A stretch of DNA of 64,000 bases from CAYNHF01 sp964397045 (GTDB lineage Bacteria > Actinomycetota > Acidimicrobiia > Spongiisociales > UBA5794), in assembly GCA_964397045.1 (NCBI GenBank), contig CAYNHF010000053.1:49565-113564 (forward strand), read 5' to 3'. Made by a program: the position numbers and the translations under genes. The notes under the pieces are model-generated. The model had not been told where the DNA came from. It ran no database searches and saw nothing but the letters and a program-made list of their open reading frames with translations. Shown here one piece after another: positions 16,851 to 25,291 of this stretch (the first letter of the stretch is position 1; each line of letters opens with the position of its first letter).

Positions 16851-18512
16851 ATGAAACGTAAGCGACATACGAGCTGGTGGCTGGCGATCGCATTGGTAGT
16901 AGCCATGATCGCGACGGCCGCATGTGACGACAGCAGCGATGACGGCAGTTCATCCGAGGACACGGCCGCGGCTGATGCAGAGATTGCGGCCCTCGAGGAA
17001 GAGAATGCGGCCCTCCAGGAAGACCTGGCGGCGGCAGAATCCCAGGTGGCAACTCCGGCTGCGAGTACGCAGGTTGTGGTGGTGGGCGAATTGGCGCCTC
17101 CGACCGCAGAGGTGCAGGTACCGGGAGACGGCTGGGCAACCGAAGAATCAGTGCGCGGTGGCCTCCATCTCGTCGCCCAGTTCGACTCCAGCGGACCGGA
17201 CGCGTGGGACATCGCGGCACACCCGCGCGTGTACTTCACGTCTGAGAGCTACGCCAGCAACTACTTCGAGGACACAGACGAGGGCAAGACCCTCGCCGAG
17301 GATCCCGACTTCAAGAACTTCGCGGGGTGGCACGTAGTTGATGCCTACACCAAGGAGGTCATCGCCTCGGCGTTGTACGAGTACCAGGGCAACATCACCC
17401 GTGGACCCCACGGCGTTGGTGTCTCTCCTGACGGCAAGTGGGGATATGTCGGCTGGTCGGAGACTCCAGAAGACGCTGAGCAACCGACATCTGAGTTCGC
17501 CGCAGGCACCCGTCTCAACTACATCGCCATCGTCAACATCCAGACGATGAAGATCGACAAGCTGCTCCAGCAGTTCAGCCACTACCAGGGAGAGATTCGG
17601 GGCCAGGCGATCCACCACATTCAGGCGTGGAGCGACCTCGAGGGCAACGACTATGTGATCTTGCAGTGGGGCTTCGGCGCCACCGGCGGACCGCACCACA
17701 TCCTCGACCCGAACAACAACAACCAGGTGATCCGGTCGATCACCCGCCAGGACGTCAACCCGATGGGGCACCCCTTCACGACGCCGTCACCCGATGGCGA
17801 GTACGTGTATGTGTCGGTTGGTGCGAACCAGATTCGCTCGAATCACTCACCGGCAGCCGGTGTGGCCAAGGTGGCTGTGAAGACGGGTGAAGTCGATTAC
17901 ATCATGGGTACCGGGTGGCACCCGATCGGGATCACCCACACCCAGGATGGCAAGTACACCTATGTGGTCGATGGCCACAGCAGCCATCTGTACAAGATCG
18001 ACAACGATGTCGACGGTGAAGGGACTGCCGAGGTAGTCGACGAGACCAGTGCCGGCATCGCCGGCCCGTACGGCATCTGTCTGAACTGGGACGAGACGGA
18101 CGCCTGGATCGACGGCAAGGGTGAAGGCAGCCACAACGTCGGCAACTCGATGGGGATCGTCGACCTGGAGCGGTTCGCTGCTGCCCGCGACATGGGCAAC
18201 ATGCCGTTCCACCTCGGTGGCTCGGCCTCCAGCGTCGACCACTGTGCCCTGCATCCGGATCCCGAGGTCAATGAGATCTGGGTATCCAACATGAAGGGTT
18301 GGGAGACCATCGTCATCAATCTCGACTCCGTCACGGTGACGGACTACATCGCAACGCCCAACGGTGGCGACACCCACGGTATGGCATTCGTGTGGTACGA
18401 CAGTGGTTGGGAGAGCGGTGAGCTCCAAGGCGACATGGGTGGACCGAAGGGCGCAGCCTTCCGGGCCGAGGTGCTCAGCCGCGCAGAGGCGGCAGCAGCA
18501 GCCGAAGGCTAA
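16851..18512 (+). CDS. His-rich beta-propeller lipoprotein, possible copper oxidoreductase
   Basis: 553 residues. Lipobox ATAAC (lipid Cys25), an acidic stretch and short coiled coil (~42-65), then a propeller from ~100 to the end with repeats of the N-S-P-D-G-K type: GPHGVGVSPDGKWGYV (185-200), GHPFTTPSPDGEYVYV (306-321), GWHPIGITHTQDGKYTYV (355-372). About twenty His lie in it, including HH pairs at 255-256 and 282-283 and H187, H307, H357, H363, H376, H379, H464, H468, H509. The PHG-x-x-x-SPDGK arrangement recalls the propeller half of nitrous-oxide reductase (PHGCNVSPDGK), which binds its CuZ cluster with seven His; no CuA domain is attached, but a separate blue-copper gene follows. It could instead be a generic YVTN-type propeller. 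Function unproven. Confidence 0.75.
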   Translation: MKRKRHTSWWLAIALVVAMIATAACDDSSDDGSSSEDTAAADAEIAALEEENAALQEDLAAAESQVATPAASTQVVVVGELAPPTAEVQVPGDGWATEESVRGGLHLVAQFDSSGPDAWDIAAHPRVYFTSESYASNYFEDTDEGKTLAEDPDFKNFAGWHVVDAYTKEVIASALYEYQGNITRGPHGVGVSPDGKWGYVGWSETPEDAEQPTSEFAAGTRLNYIAIVNIQTMKIDKLLQQFSHYQGEIRGQAIHHIQAWSDLEGNDYVILQWGFGATGGPHHILDPNNNNQVIRSITRQDVNPMGHPFTTPSPDGEYVYVSVGANQIRSNHSPAAGVAKVAVKTGEVDYIMGTGWHPIGITHTQDGKYTYVVDGHSSHLYKIDNDVDGEGTAEVVDETSAGIAGPYGICLNWDETDAWIDGKGEGSHNVGNSMGIVDLERFAAARDMGNMPFHLGGSASSVDHCALHPDPEVNEIWVSNMKGWETIVINLDSVTVTDYIATPNGGDTHGMAFVWYDSGWESGELQGDMGGPKGAAFRAEVLSRAEAAAAAEG

Positions 18513-18543
18513 ATCGGCGACCTACGTAACATAAGCGAACCAC

Positions 18544-18576
18544 GTTGCCCCCGGCCCGGAACGGGCCGGGGGCAAC
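18544..18576 (+). terminator. Perfect 15-bp hairpin between propeller and blue-copper genes
   Basis: GTTGCCCCCGGCCCG (18544-18558) pairs fully with CGGGCCGGGGGCAAC (18562-18576) around a GAA loop. There is no T-run. It may terminate part of the transcripts or protect the 3' end of the propeller message, letting the two genes be made in different amounts. Confidence 0.6.
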
Positions 18577-18600
18577 CTGAATCACCAGGAGAAGGAAACC

Positions 18601-19119
18601 ATGAGAACGGTGCGAGCAGCGCTGCCGGTGCTGGTCTTTGCGCTGGCGCTGACGGCAGCGGCATGCGGAGGAGATGACAGCAGCGACGAAGGTGAGACGG
18701 CGACGACTGCCGCCGCTCCAACAACGACTTCGACCGCTGCGCCCACAACGACCAAGGCACCAACGACGACCACCGCGGCTCCGACCACCACCGCGGGCGG
18801 CGGTGACACCACCACGGCACCCCCGGCTGCTGGCATCGAGTTGTTCATCGGAGCCGAAGACAGTGAGGGCTTCACGGTGGATCGGCTCGAAGCTCCTGTG
18901 AATACGGAGGTCACCGTCACGTTCAAGAACGAGGACGAGTCGAGCGGTGAGCCACATAACTGGCACCTCCGCACCGATACCGGCGACTATTTCACGCCGA
19001 TCACGGTTGGTCCAGACACCAACTCGGTGACCTTCACGGTGGCCACCGCAGGGGAGTTCGACTACTTCTGTGACACTCACCTCACGGCCATGAAGGGAAA
19101 GTTCATCGCTACCCCGTAG
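18601..19119 (+). CDS. Blue-copper (type 1 cupredoxin) lipoprotein
   Basis: 172 residues after AGGAGAAGGAAACC. Lipobox TAAAC, then a ~45-residue Thr/Ala/Pro linker and a ~95-residue cupredoxin domain. Ligand motifs: GEPHNWHLR for the first His, and FDYFCDTHLTAMKGKF for Cys-x2-His-x3-Met, the type 1 copper loop. It is a lipid-tethered single-electron carrier at the outer face of the membrane. Position right after the propeller gene suggests it is that protein's redox partner or the link to the cytochrome complex (inference). Confidence 0.88.
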   Translation: MRTVRAALPVLVFALALTAAACGGDDSSDEGETATTAAAPTTTSTAAPTTTKAPTTTTAAPTTTAGGGDTTTAPPAAGIELFIGAEDSEGFTVDRLEAPVNTEVTVTFKNEDESSGEPHNWHLRTDTGDYFTPITVGPDTNSVTFTVATAGEFDYFCDTHLTAMKGKFIATP

Positions 19120-19444
19120 CGGCAGCTCAATCCCTCGAAGACCTCAACCACCCGGGGCCAGACGCTCCGGGTGGTTGCGCGATCGGGACCACATCACAGG
19201 GACGAGCGCTCGAGAGGACTCCTCGGAGGTTCGCGACAGGAGCACCCGCCTCTCCGGGACACCCTGTGCGGGCACGCGGGGCGATACGCAGGTACGGCGG
19301 GCGCAGGTCACGGACCTCGAGGCCGCAGGTTCCAGGAGCGGGCCTGGAGAGAGCGGTGAGTGACTCCTGCAGTGCGCGACGACCCTGCGCTTCGGGCTCT
19401 GGTCGGTCTCAAGGACTCCGATGGGTCCCGGGGGTCGTGCAGAC
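19120..19444. other. Convergent spacer of 325 bases
   Basis: Apart from the hairpin at 19145-19177 I see no gene, repeat or operator in it. The GC-rich remainder (about 19178-19444) gives no reading frame with a ribosome site. Confidence 0.5.
19145..19177 (+). terminator. Likely terminator after the copper island
   Basis: CAACCACCCGG (19145-19155) pairs perfectly with CCGGGTGGTTG (19167-19177), with an 11-base loop, 25 bases after the blue-copper stop. There is no T-run, which is common in high-GC actinobacteria. Confidence 0.6.
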
Positions 19445-20461
19445 TCAGGGAGAGAGTGACCGGAGATAGAGGTACACGCCGTCAAGCTCGGCGCCGGTGA
19501 GTTTGATGTCCTCCATGTCGGGTACCCCGCCACCCATGGCACCGGAGATCGCGCCCTTGGAGGCGCCGATGATGTTCGGGCCGTCTTGGGTGCCCTGGGC
19601 ATCGAACCCGTGACACGCGGCACACCCCTCGCCGCCCGCCGTCACGTCGAAGACGAGCTTTCCCAGAACGAGCAGTTCCTCGTCGACCTCATCCGGCGGT
19701 TGTGTCGTCGCAGTGGTATCGCCCGGTAGCGTGGTTCCGGTTGCGGGGGGAGCAGTGGTAGTCGTCACCCTGACGCCACCCCTCAGGAACGTAACGACGT
19801 CGTCGATCTGCCTGGCAGCGAGCACACGCTCGAATCGCGGCATGCCCTTGTAGCCGTCGCGGATGCGGCCGGTCAGCCACTCGTCTGTCTCGTCCATCGC
19901 AAAAGAGGTCGCAGAGATATCTGGAGCGACGTCTTCGATACCCATTCGGTCCAGCCCATGACACCGGGCGCACGCCATCGTGTAGAGCTGCTCACCGGAG
20001 AGGTCCTCGGCCGCCAGTGGTGTCTGCCAGAAAGGATTGGGTTCAGCATTCTCTTCGAGCGATCGCAGGTAGACGGCGATCGATTCGACCTCCTCCGACG
20101 TCATCGGACCGCCGTTGTCGATCGAGTACGCCACCATCTCGGTTCCCGGTACCCCGAGGCTGATCAGCTGCACGATCTGGTGGTCCTCGACCGACTCGAG
20201 GAAGTTCGAGGATCCCACGGCCGGTCCGAGTCCGCCTCGCCCCTCTGCCCCATGACATGACGCGCACTCCCCGTCGTACAGTTCCTCACCAGCGGCTGCG
20301 AGAAACCCGAGCTGGTCTTCGCGGGCTTCGGCTCGTTGGGCAGGCTCGTAGATGCGGTAGATCGGGAAGACCAGAAGGAGGAGCACCATGAGCACCAGGC
20401 CGACCCACATCCACTTGCTGGTGGACTCTTGAAGACTCGGTTGGTCAGAACGTTCGCTCAT
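19445..20461 (-). CDS. Membrane-anchored triheme cytochrome c
   Basis: 338 residues from ATG 20461; a GTG three bases earlier overlaps the Rieske stop. N-terminal TM (~17-37), then three c-type haem sites: ECASCHGAEGRGG, ACARCHGLDRMG and GCAACHGFDAQGT. Between the second and third domains is a Thr/Pro-rich linker. Met ligands are plausible in GTEMVAY, KGMPRF and VPDMEDIK. It takes the place of cytochrome c1 or the QcrC diheme subunit and would carry electrons from the Rieske centre outward. Last gene of the minus-strand bc-type operon. Confidence 0.9.
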   Translation of the reverse strand: MSERSDQPSLQESTSKWMWVGLVLMVLLLLVFPIYRIYEPAQRAEAREDQLGFLAAAGEELYDGECASCHGAEGRGGLGPAVGSSNFLESVEDHQIVQLISLGVPGTEMVAYSIDNGGPMTSEEVESIAVYLRSLEENAEPNPFWQTPLAAEDLSGEQLYTMACARCHGLDRMGIEDVAPDISATSFAMDETDEWLTGRIRDGYKGMPRFERVLAARQIDDVVTFLRGGVRVTTTTAPPATGTTLPGDTTATTQPPDEVDEELLVLGKLVFDVTAGGEGCAACHGFDAQGTQDGPNIIGASKGAISGAMGGGVPDMEDIKLTGAELDGVYLYLRSLSP

Positions 20462-20958
20462 CACGCATGCCCCGAACAGCTGGGACCCTGGCGGGGCTCA
20501 TCGATGGATTCCTCGCCGGGCGAGGCACCCTCGATGACGGCGCCCGTGTCCACGACGATGGTATCGCCGTCGGTGAGTACCGAGAATTGGTCCATACCCC
20601 GGGGAGCGGGCCCGGACCGAACCTCGCCTGCGCGGTTGAAGGTGGAGCCGTGGCAGGCGCATTCAAACTCCCTCGAGGACTCACACCAGGAGACCCGGCA
20701 GCCGAGGTGGGGGCAGCGCTGCCACAGTGCGATCACCTCGTCGTCGATCCGCGTCAGGTAAGTCTGCGCCGGCCGGACGTAGATCGGGATCTCGCTGACT
20801 TCCTCGTCGGTGACGGTCTTGACCTCCCCACCAAGGCCGGACGCCGGCACCGATCTCATGATGTCCCATGAAGTCCACAGACCGGCGAGACCGATCAGTG
20901 CGAGCCCTGCCTGCCAGCCGCGTCGTAGAAAGCCCCTGCGGTCAACGCCACCACTCAT
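20461..20958 (-). CDS. Rieske 2Fe-2S protein
   Basis: 165 residues. RRGFLRRGW precedes one N-terminal hydrophobic segment (~17-33), a Tat-like anchor as in other Rieske proteins. The cluster motifs are RCPHLGCRVSW and FECACHGSTFN (C-x-H-x2-C and C-x-C-H-x2-S), with the disulfide Cys present. It moves electrons from quinol at cytochrome b to the cytochrome c subunit. ATGA overlap with the cytochrome b C-terminal gene. Confidence 0.93.
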   Translation of the reverse strand: MSGGVDRRGFLRRGWQAGLALIGLAGLWTSWDIMRSVPASGLGGEVKTVTDEEVSEIPIYVRPAQTYLTRIDDEVIALWQRCPHLGCRVSWCESSREFECACHGSTFNRAGEVRSGPAPRGMDQFSVLTDGDTIVVDTGAVIEGASPGEESIDEPRQGPSCSGHA

Positions 20959-21470
20959 AACTCACCATGCCATTCTTCCCAGGGCCAGATCCATCCCCAG
21001 TTGGGGCCCCGGAATGCAAAACCGATCAGGGTCAGGACGACCCACAGGACCAGAAACGCGGTGAATGTCACGATCGCAACCTTGCGCATGCGCCACACGA
21101 GTGCCGGATTCCGGTCGAGGTAAGGCAGGGAGAACATCCCGATGACGATGGCCGTGGGGATGAGGATCCCGGCCACGGCGGGGTGGAAGCGTGCCAGCAA
21201 TTCCTGGAGCGCTGCGAAGTACCACGGCGCCTTTTCCGGGTTCGGGGTTTCGAATGGATTGGCGATTTCCCGGAGCGGAGCGTCGAAGACCAGGGAGGTG
21301 ATCAGCACCACGACGATGACCGCGAGGGCAACCACGGTATGGCGTACGATGAGGTGCGGGTACACCATGACGAGATCTTGCTCCTTGGGGTCCTTACGGT
21401 CTCCAACGGCAGGCTGACCCGGCACCACACCGAGCACCCGTCTACCTTGCTCGACTCTCGGGTCAGTCAT
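20955..21470 (-). CDS. Cytochrome b, C-terminal subunit (PetD-like)
   Basis: 171 residues. It starts with a cytoplasmic segment and has three or four TM helices. NPFETPNPEKAPWYFAALQELL carries the quinol-site PEW-type element of subunit IV (here PEKAPWYF), and ALVWRMRKV lies before the last helix. Split cytochrome b (b6 plus subunit IV) is the arrangement of b6f complexes and of several bacterial bc complexes. Eight-base overlap with the b6-like gene. Confidence 0.88.
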   Translation of the reverse strand: MTDPRVEQGRRVLGVVPGQPAVGDRKDPKEQDLVMVYPHLIVRHTVVALAVIVVVLITSLVFDAPLREIANPFETPNPEKAPWYFAALQELLARFHPAVAGILIPTAIVIGMFSLPYLDRNPALVWRMRKVAIVTFTAFLVLWVVLTLIGFAFRGPNWGWIWPWEEWHGEL

Positions 21471-22230
21471 CTGCAGCCACCTCGTCGCGGGCCGCTTCCA
21501 ACTCTTCCCCGGCCTCGGCCAGTTCCTCTCTGGCCCCGTCGAGCATGCTGTCCTTGCGCCAGCGCCAGAGGTGGATCATGAGCAGGAACACGATCAGGCC
21601 GGGCAGCACTGCCACGTGCAGCACGTAGAACCGCAAGAGCGTCTCGGAGCCGACCTGGTCGCCGCCGATCAGGATCACCTTGATCTGGTTGCCGACGAAC
21701 GGGACGAAATCTGCCATCGACGTGCCCACCGTGACGGCCCAGTACGCGAGCTGATCCCATGGGAGTAGGTATCCGGTGAACGACAGGAGGAGCGTGAGGA
21801 GCAGAAGCATCACACCGATCACCCAGTTGAACTCCCGGGGTGATTTGTAGGCACCGCGGTAGAAGACGCGTGCCATGTGGGCGGCCACCGCCAGCACCAT
21901 GAAGTGGGCGGACCACCGATGGACATTCCGGATGAACTGCCCGAACGCCACGTCGGTCTGCAGCCGCTGGATGTCGCCGTAGGCGCTCACTGGTGACGGG
22001 ACGTAGAAGAACATCAGATAGACCCCGGAAACGATGAGGGAGCCGAGCAGGACCGTCGAGATGACACCGAGGTACCAGCTGTAGCTGAAGTACAGCTCTT
22101 TGCGGCGGACCTTGACGGGGTAGATGTGGAGGAGGAAGTTGGACCAGTGGCCCGCTGCCTGATCTCGTTCGGTGACCCGGTCCGGGCTGCGGAATACCGA
22201 CCTACCGACCGTTGTTTCGCGTACCTTCAT
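21463..22230 (-). CDS. Cytochrome b, N-terminal subunit (b6-like)
   Basis: 255 residues, four TM helices. The haem b ligands are seen as NVHRWSAHFM on helix B and YVLHVAVLPGLIVFLLMIHLWRW on helix D; LLPWDQLAYWAV is the conserved Qo loop. A charged C-terminal tail (EELAEAGEELEAARDE) is extra. Subunit of a quinol-oxidising complex in the cytoplasmic membrane. ATGA overlap with the flavoprotein gene before it shows tight coupling. Confidence 0.92.
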   Translation of the reverse strand: MKVRETTVGRSVFRSPDRVTERDQAAGHWSNFLLHIYPVKVRRKELYFSYSWYLGVISTVLLGSLIVSGVYLMFFYVPSPVSAYGDIQRLQTDVAFGQFIRNVHRWSAHFMVLAVAAHMARVFYRGAYKSPREFNWVIGVMLLLLTLLLSFTGYLLPWDQLAYWAVTVGTSMADFVPFVGNQIKVILIGGDQVGSETLLRFYVLHVAVLPGLIVFLLMIHLWRWRKDSMLDGAREELAEAGEELEAARDEVAADD

Positions 22231-24038
22231 GCCCCGACCACCGCATCAGCCAACTTGGGAAGCTGGAGCGACCCTACTCCCACCCAGGTGGACATCGAAA
22301 GCGCCTTCGTCGGGCAGCGCTCGATGCACAACGCGCACCGAATGCAACGTTCCTCATCCAGCAGCAGCGCGGTGCCCATCGCTTGCGGTTCGAAGCTGGC
22401 TTCCGGCACCATGGAGATGACGTCGACGGGACAGACGTCCACGCACAACCCGCATAGGACGCAAGCCTTCACGTCGAGTTGGATGTTGGCGAAGCAACGC
22501 AGGCAGCGGGCGGCTTCGCACCGTGCCTGCTGTTCGGTGAAGCCTATCTCGACCTCGGCGAGGCCCGTCCGTCTTTCGGTCGGCAGTGCAGGCACGTCGA
22601 CCCGCTCGACCCTGTCGTAGAGATCGTTCAGCCTGTGAAACTGGTCCAGCTCAACGAGTTGTCCCTGCTGCTGGGCAGTTTCGTCGCCGCCAAACGCTCG
22701 ATGGATGTCTGCCGCCACCCTGCGACCGTCTGCGATGGCTTCGATCAGGGTGCGAGGCCCGTGGGCGGCATCACCACCCGACCACACCTTGTCGAGCGAG
22801 GTTCGCAGCGAGTCTGGATCGACCCCGATTGTCCTTTGCGGCGTGGTGGCCGGCCCGTCTGTACCAAGCGCCTCGGTATCCACTGCCTGGCCGATGGCAA
22901 GAATGACGGTGTCTGCGTCGAAACCGGTGACGTTGGAGGTATCGAACTGCGGAGCGAACCGTCCGCTTTCGTCGAAGACCGATGTCACGCCGATGGTCTC
23001 CAGTCCGACCACTTTGCCGGCTTCAGTGAGGATACGGCTGGGCCCCCGGCGATGGATGAAGGTGATGTCCTCTTCGCGGGCCTCCTCCAGTTCGAATGGA
23101 GAGGCCGGCATCTCCTCCTCGGATTCGAGCGAGATGACGGTGACGTTGGTTGCCCCCTCGCGGTGGGCGGTCCGGGCCGCGTCCAGCGCGGCGGTCATCG
23201 CGTGATCATCTGGAATATCCGCGGCGCCGGTGGAGGCCTCAACGTAGTCCGCCCTTCGTAGCGCGGTGCGGGCGGCATCCATGGCAACGTCACCACCGCC
23301 GATGACGACCACCTTGTCACCAACGTCCACGTGGTACCCCTGGTTCACGTTGATGAGGAACTCGATGGCACGTAGCACTCCGTCTGCCTCGTAGCCTTCG
23401 ATGTCGAGGCCTCTGCCCAGCGATGCGCCGATGGCGACGAACACCGCGTCATGCCGGGTCCGCAGCTCATCGAGGCTGATGTCCTCACCGAGCCTCGTGT
23501 CGAGTTGCACTTCCACTCCGAGGTCGACGATCGCGTCGAGTTCTGCCTGCAGCAAGTCGCGATCCAGCCGATACTCCGGGATACCGAGCTTCATCATTCC
23601 GCCGAGTTGCTGGGTCGCCTCGTACACCGTCACCTGATAGCCGAGGCGGCGCAGGTCGTGCGCGCAGCTCATACCTGCCGGACCACCGCCCACGACCCCG
23701 ATGCTCTGCGGCTGTTCTGGGCCCCGCGGTGCGGCGACTTCTCGCCATGTCTCGCTGTCGACTTCCGGGCCGTATTTTCCGGTGACGAAACGCTTCAAGG
23801 CCCGGATTGCCACCGGGGAGTCGATGGTCCCCCGCCTGCAGGCGTCCTCGCAGGGTGCGGCGCACACCCGCCCACAGGCAGAAGCGAACGGGTTCGGGAG
23901 CCGGGCAGTGAGGTATGCAGTCAGATCATCGCCGTCTGCGATCGCCGCGACGTACGCACCGGCGTTGGTGTGCACCGGACAGGCGGCCAAACAGGGGATG
24001 TTGCGGTCGTAGTACGTAAGGCCATTGGACGGAGCCAC
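22227..24038 (-). CDS. GltD/NfnB-like FAD oxidoreductase with C-terminal ferredoxin domain
   Basis: 603 residues from GTG 24038, which overlaps the upstream TAG by one base. N-terminal Fe-S domain (Cys16, 20, 55, 59, 63, 67: CLAACPVH and CGRVCAAPCEDACRR), FAD site IGVVGGGPAGMS (~113-124), NAD(P)H site VVVIGGGDVAMDAA (~243-256), then a ferredoxin with two 4Fe-4S motifs (526-536 CVLCGLCVDVCP, 565-575 CIRCALCIERCP) and an added CLRCF. Relatives feed NAD(P)H electrons to Fe-S partners. Being first in line with cytochrome b genes suggests it serves the bc-type complex. Confidence 0.9.
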   Translation of the reverse strand: MAPSNGLTYYDRNIPCLAACPVHTNAGAYVAAIADGDDLTAYLTARLPNPFASACGRVCAAPCEDACRRGTIDSPVAIRALKRFVTGKYGPEVDSETWREVAAPRGPEQPQSIGVVGGGPAGMSCAHDLRRLGYQVTVYEATQQLGGMMKLGIPEYRLDRDLLQAELDAIVDLGVEVQLDTRLGEDISLDELRTRHDAVFVAIGASLGRGLDIEGYEADGVLRAIEFLINVNQGYHVDVGDKVVVIGGGDVAMDAARTALRRADYVEASTGAADIPDDHAMTAALDAARTAHREGATNVTVISLESEEEMPASPFELEEAREEDITFIHRRGPSRILTEAGKVVGLETIGVTSVFDESGRFAPQFDTSNVTGFDADTVILAIGQAVDTEALGTDGPATTPQRTIGVDPDSLRTSLDKVWSGGDAAHGPRTLIEAIADGRRVAADIHRAFGGDETAQQQGQLVELDQFHRLNDLYDRVERVDVPALPTERRTGLAEVEIGFTEQQARCEAARCLRCFANIQLDVKACVLCGLCVDVCPVDVISMVPEASFEPQAMGTALLLDEERCIRCALCIERCPTKALSMSTWVGVGSLQLPKLADAVVGA

Positions 24039-24250
24039 TAAATCACGCCTCGATCCTGCAGCCTGCGGAGCAGGTACATTCCGCCGAACAGTCCTGCACC
24101 CCACACGATGAGAACGAGTGAGTCGCGCACCCACGACGCGGCGTCTGCCACGACGCCGAGGGTGATCACGCGATCCGGTAATACTGCGGTAGCGAAGATG
24201 AAATAGAGGACGATGAGCAAACCCTTGCCCATGGCGCTGCCCCAACTCAT
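24038..24250 (-). CDS. Small membrane protein, first gene of the cytochrome b operon
   Basis: 70 residues with one or two hydrophobic segments (GLLIVLYFIFATAVLP and LVLIVWGAGLFGGMYLL), ending RRLQDRGVI. Strong ribosome site GGGGAGGCTGCG before ATG 24250. Its stop overlaps the flavoprotein start. It may be a small subunit or anchor of the complex; no family recognised. Confidence 0.75.
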   Translation of the reverse strand: MSWGSAMGKGLLIVLYFIFATAVLPDRVITLGVVADAASWVRDSLVLIVWGAGLFGGMYLLRRLQDRGVI

Positions 24251-24404
24251 CGCAGCCTCCCCGCGGTTCCCACGACGCGAGGGTGAGTCTGCGAATCACC
24301 GGCCTCGCGCCATCGCGATCTCGTGTCTGGATTATGGTCGAAGGGGTCGGAATCGCGCATTCGATACGTAGGGCCGAATGGCTCTACGGCCGGCGGTCGC
24401 CGAC

Positions 24405-25034
24405 TCACGCAGGCGGCTCGAAGACGACCACGGTGCCGGTGAACTCAGGGTGGAGGACGTCCTCGACCACGAACCTGCCGGTGTTGAGCGGGTAGAACGT
24501 CATCAATTCGGTTCGGCCTGCCTGGGCATAGCCATGGACTTCGTTCTTGAGTGGCTTGATGCCCGCTCTCGATTCTTCCCGAAACGGAACGAAAGACGGA
24601 TTCAGGTGATGCAGCACGTGCTCGAGGTCGTCGACCTGGTCGGTGATGCCGAGACGGGCGAGTTCAGCCTCGTCGAGCGACTCCACCTCTGCCTCGTCGA
24701 CCTCTGGCACCAGGAACCAGCGCATGTCGGCAGGAACGAGGCGAGCCACGCGGAAGTGGTGTTCCGCCTTCCCTCGGTTGCGCAGCACCAAGCGGATGTG
24801 ACGCCCGGCGGGGAGGAAGATGGTCTCCGGTTCAAAGCCTTCATCCGTGAGCACGACGTTGACGGTGATCTCGCCGCCGTCATAGTCCGGAGTCACCGTG
24901 ACCGATTCTTCCGGCGCGTCTGCGGACGTACCGTCTGTAGCGGAGTCGTCTGACCCGGAGCATGCGGCGGCGACGAATGCGAATGCCGCCAAAACGATGA
25001 ACCAGCTTCTGGCTGCTCGTTTCGCGTGTCTCAC
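24405..25034 (-). CDS. Cupredoxin-like lipoprotein
   Basis: 209 residues from GTG 25034, 8 bases after AGAGGA; longer starts lack a ribosome site. Lipobox VAAAC, acidic linker, then a cupredoxin-like fold (EITVNVVLTDEGFEPETIFLPAGRHIRLVLRNRGKAEHHFRVARL ... GRFVVEDVLHPEFTGTVVVFEP). The AEHHFRV segment matches the first His strand, but the Cys of a type 1 site is absent (EDVLHPEF). A long insert with EHVLHHLNP adds His. So it may bind copper differently or not at all. Confidence 0.75.
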   Translation of the reverse strand: MRHAKRAARSWFIVLAAFAFVAAACSGSDDSATDGTSADAPEESVTVTPDYDGGEITVNVVLTDEGFEPETIFLPAGRHIRLVLRNRGKAEHHFRVARLVPADMRWFLVPEVDEAEVESLDEAELARLGITDQVDDLEHVLHHLNPSFVPFREESRAGIKPLKNEVHGYAQAGRTELMTFYPLNTGRFVVEDVLHPEFTGTVVVFEPPA

Positions 25035-25291
25035 TGATCGATCCTCTGTGTTGCTCCCGTCACCGGCTCCGGCCGTTGAGGGGGCTCTCGTCGTTGTGGA
25101 GACCATACCCGGAACCACGTTTTCGGTCATAGGGTCTAATGGCAGGGGCGGACTCGTTCCTCCATCGTCGCCCGCGACAGCGGGAATGTGGTGTATGAAA
25201 GGAGCTATGCCTCTACGCCGAATGGCCCAGGTGGGCGTGACCTTGGACTCTGTGAAACGGTGCTCGCGGGCAACATCCTGATCGGGAGACT
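25035..25291. promoter_or_regulatory. Divergent intergenic region
   Basis: 257 bases between the cupredoxin-like lipoprotein and the nfnA-like gene. On the minus strand TGCC-ATTA-GACC-CTAT (25131-25146) matches the shared dyad at 8 of 10 fixed positions, about 100 bases upstream of the lipoprotein. GGGAG precedes ATG 25292. No clear -10/-35 pair. Confidence 0.35.

Noticed and set aside
16851..18512. Direct call as nitrous-oxide reductase (nosZ)
   Set aside because: It lacks the CuA domain and the DxHHPH segment of NosZ, and no nosDFY genes are present; only the PHG-SPDGK style is shared.
24362..24377. Extra dyad-like site AGCC-ATTC-GGCC-CTAC (minus) near the cytochrome b operon
   Set aside because: Only 8 of 10 fixed positions match; kept out of the five-site set, though its place upstream of 24250 is suggestive.
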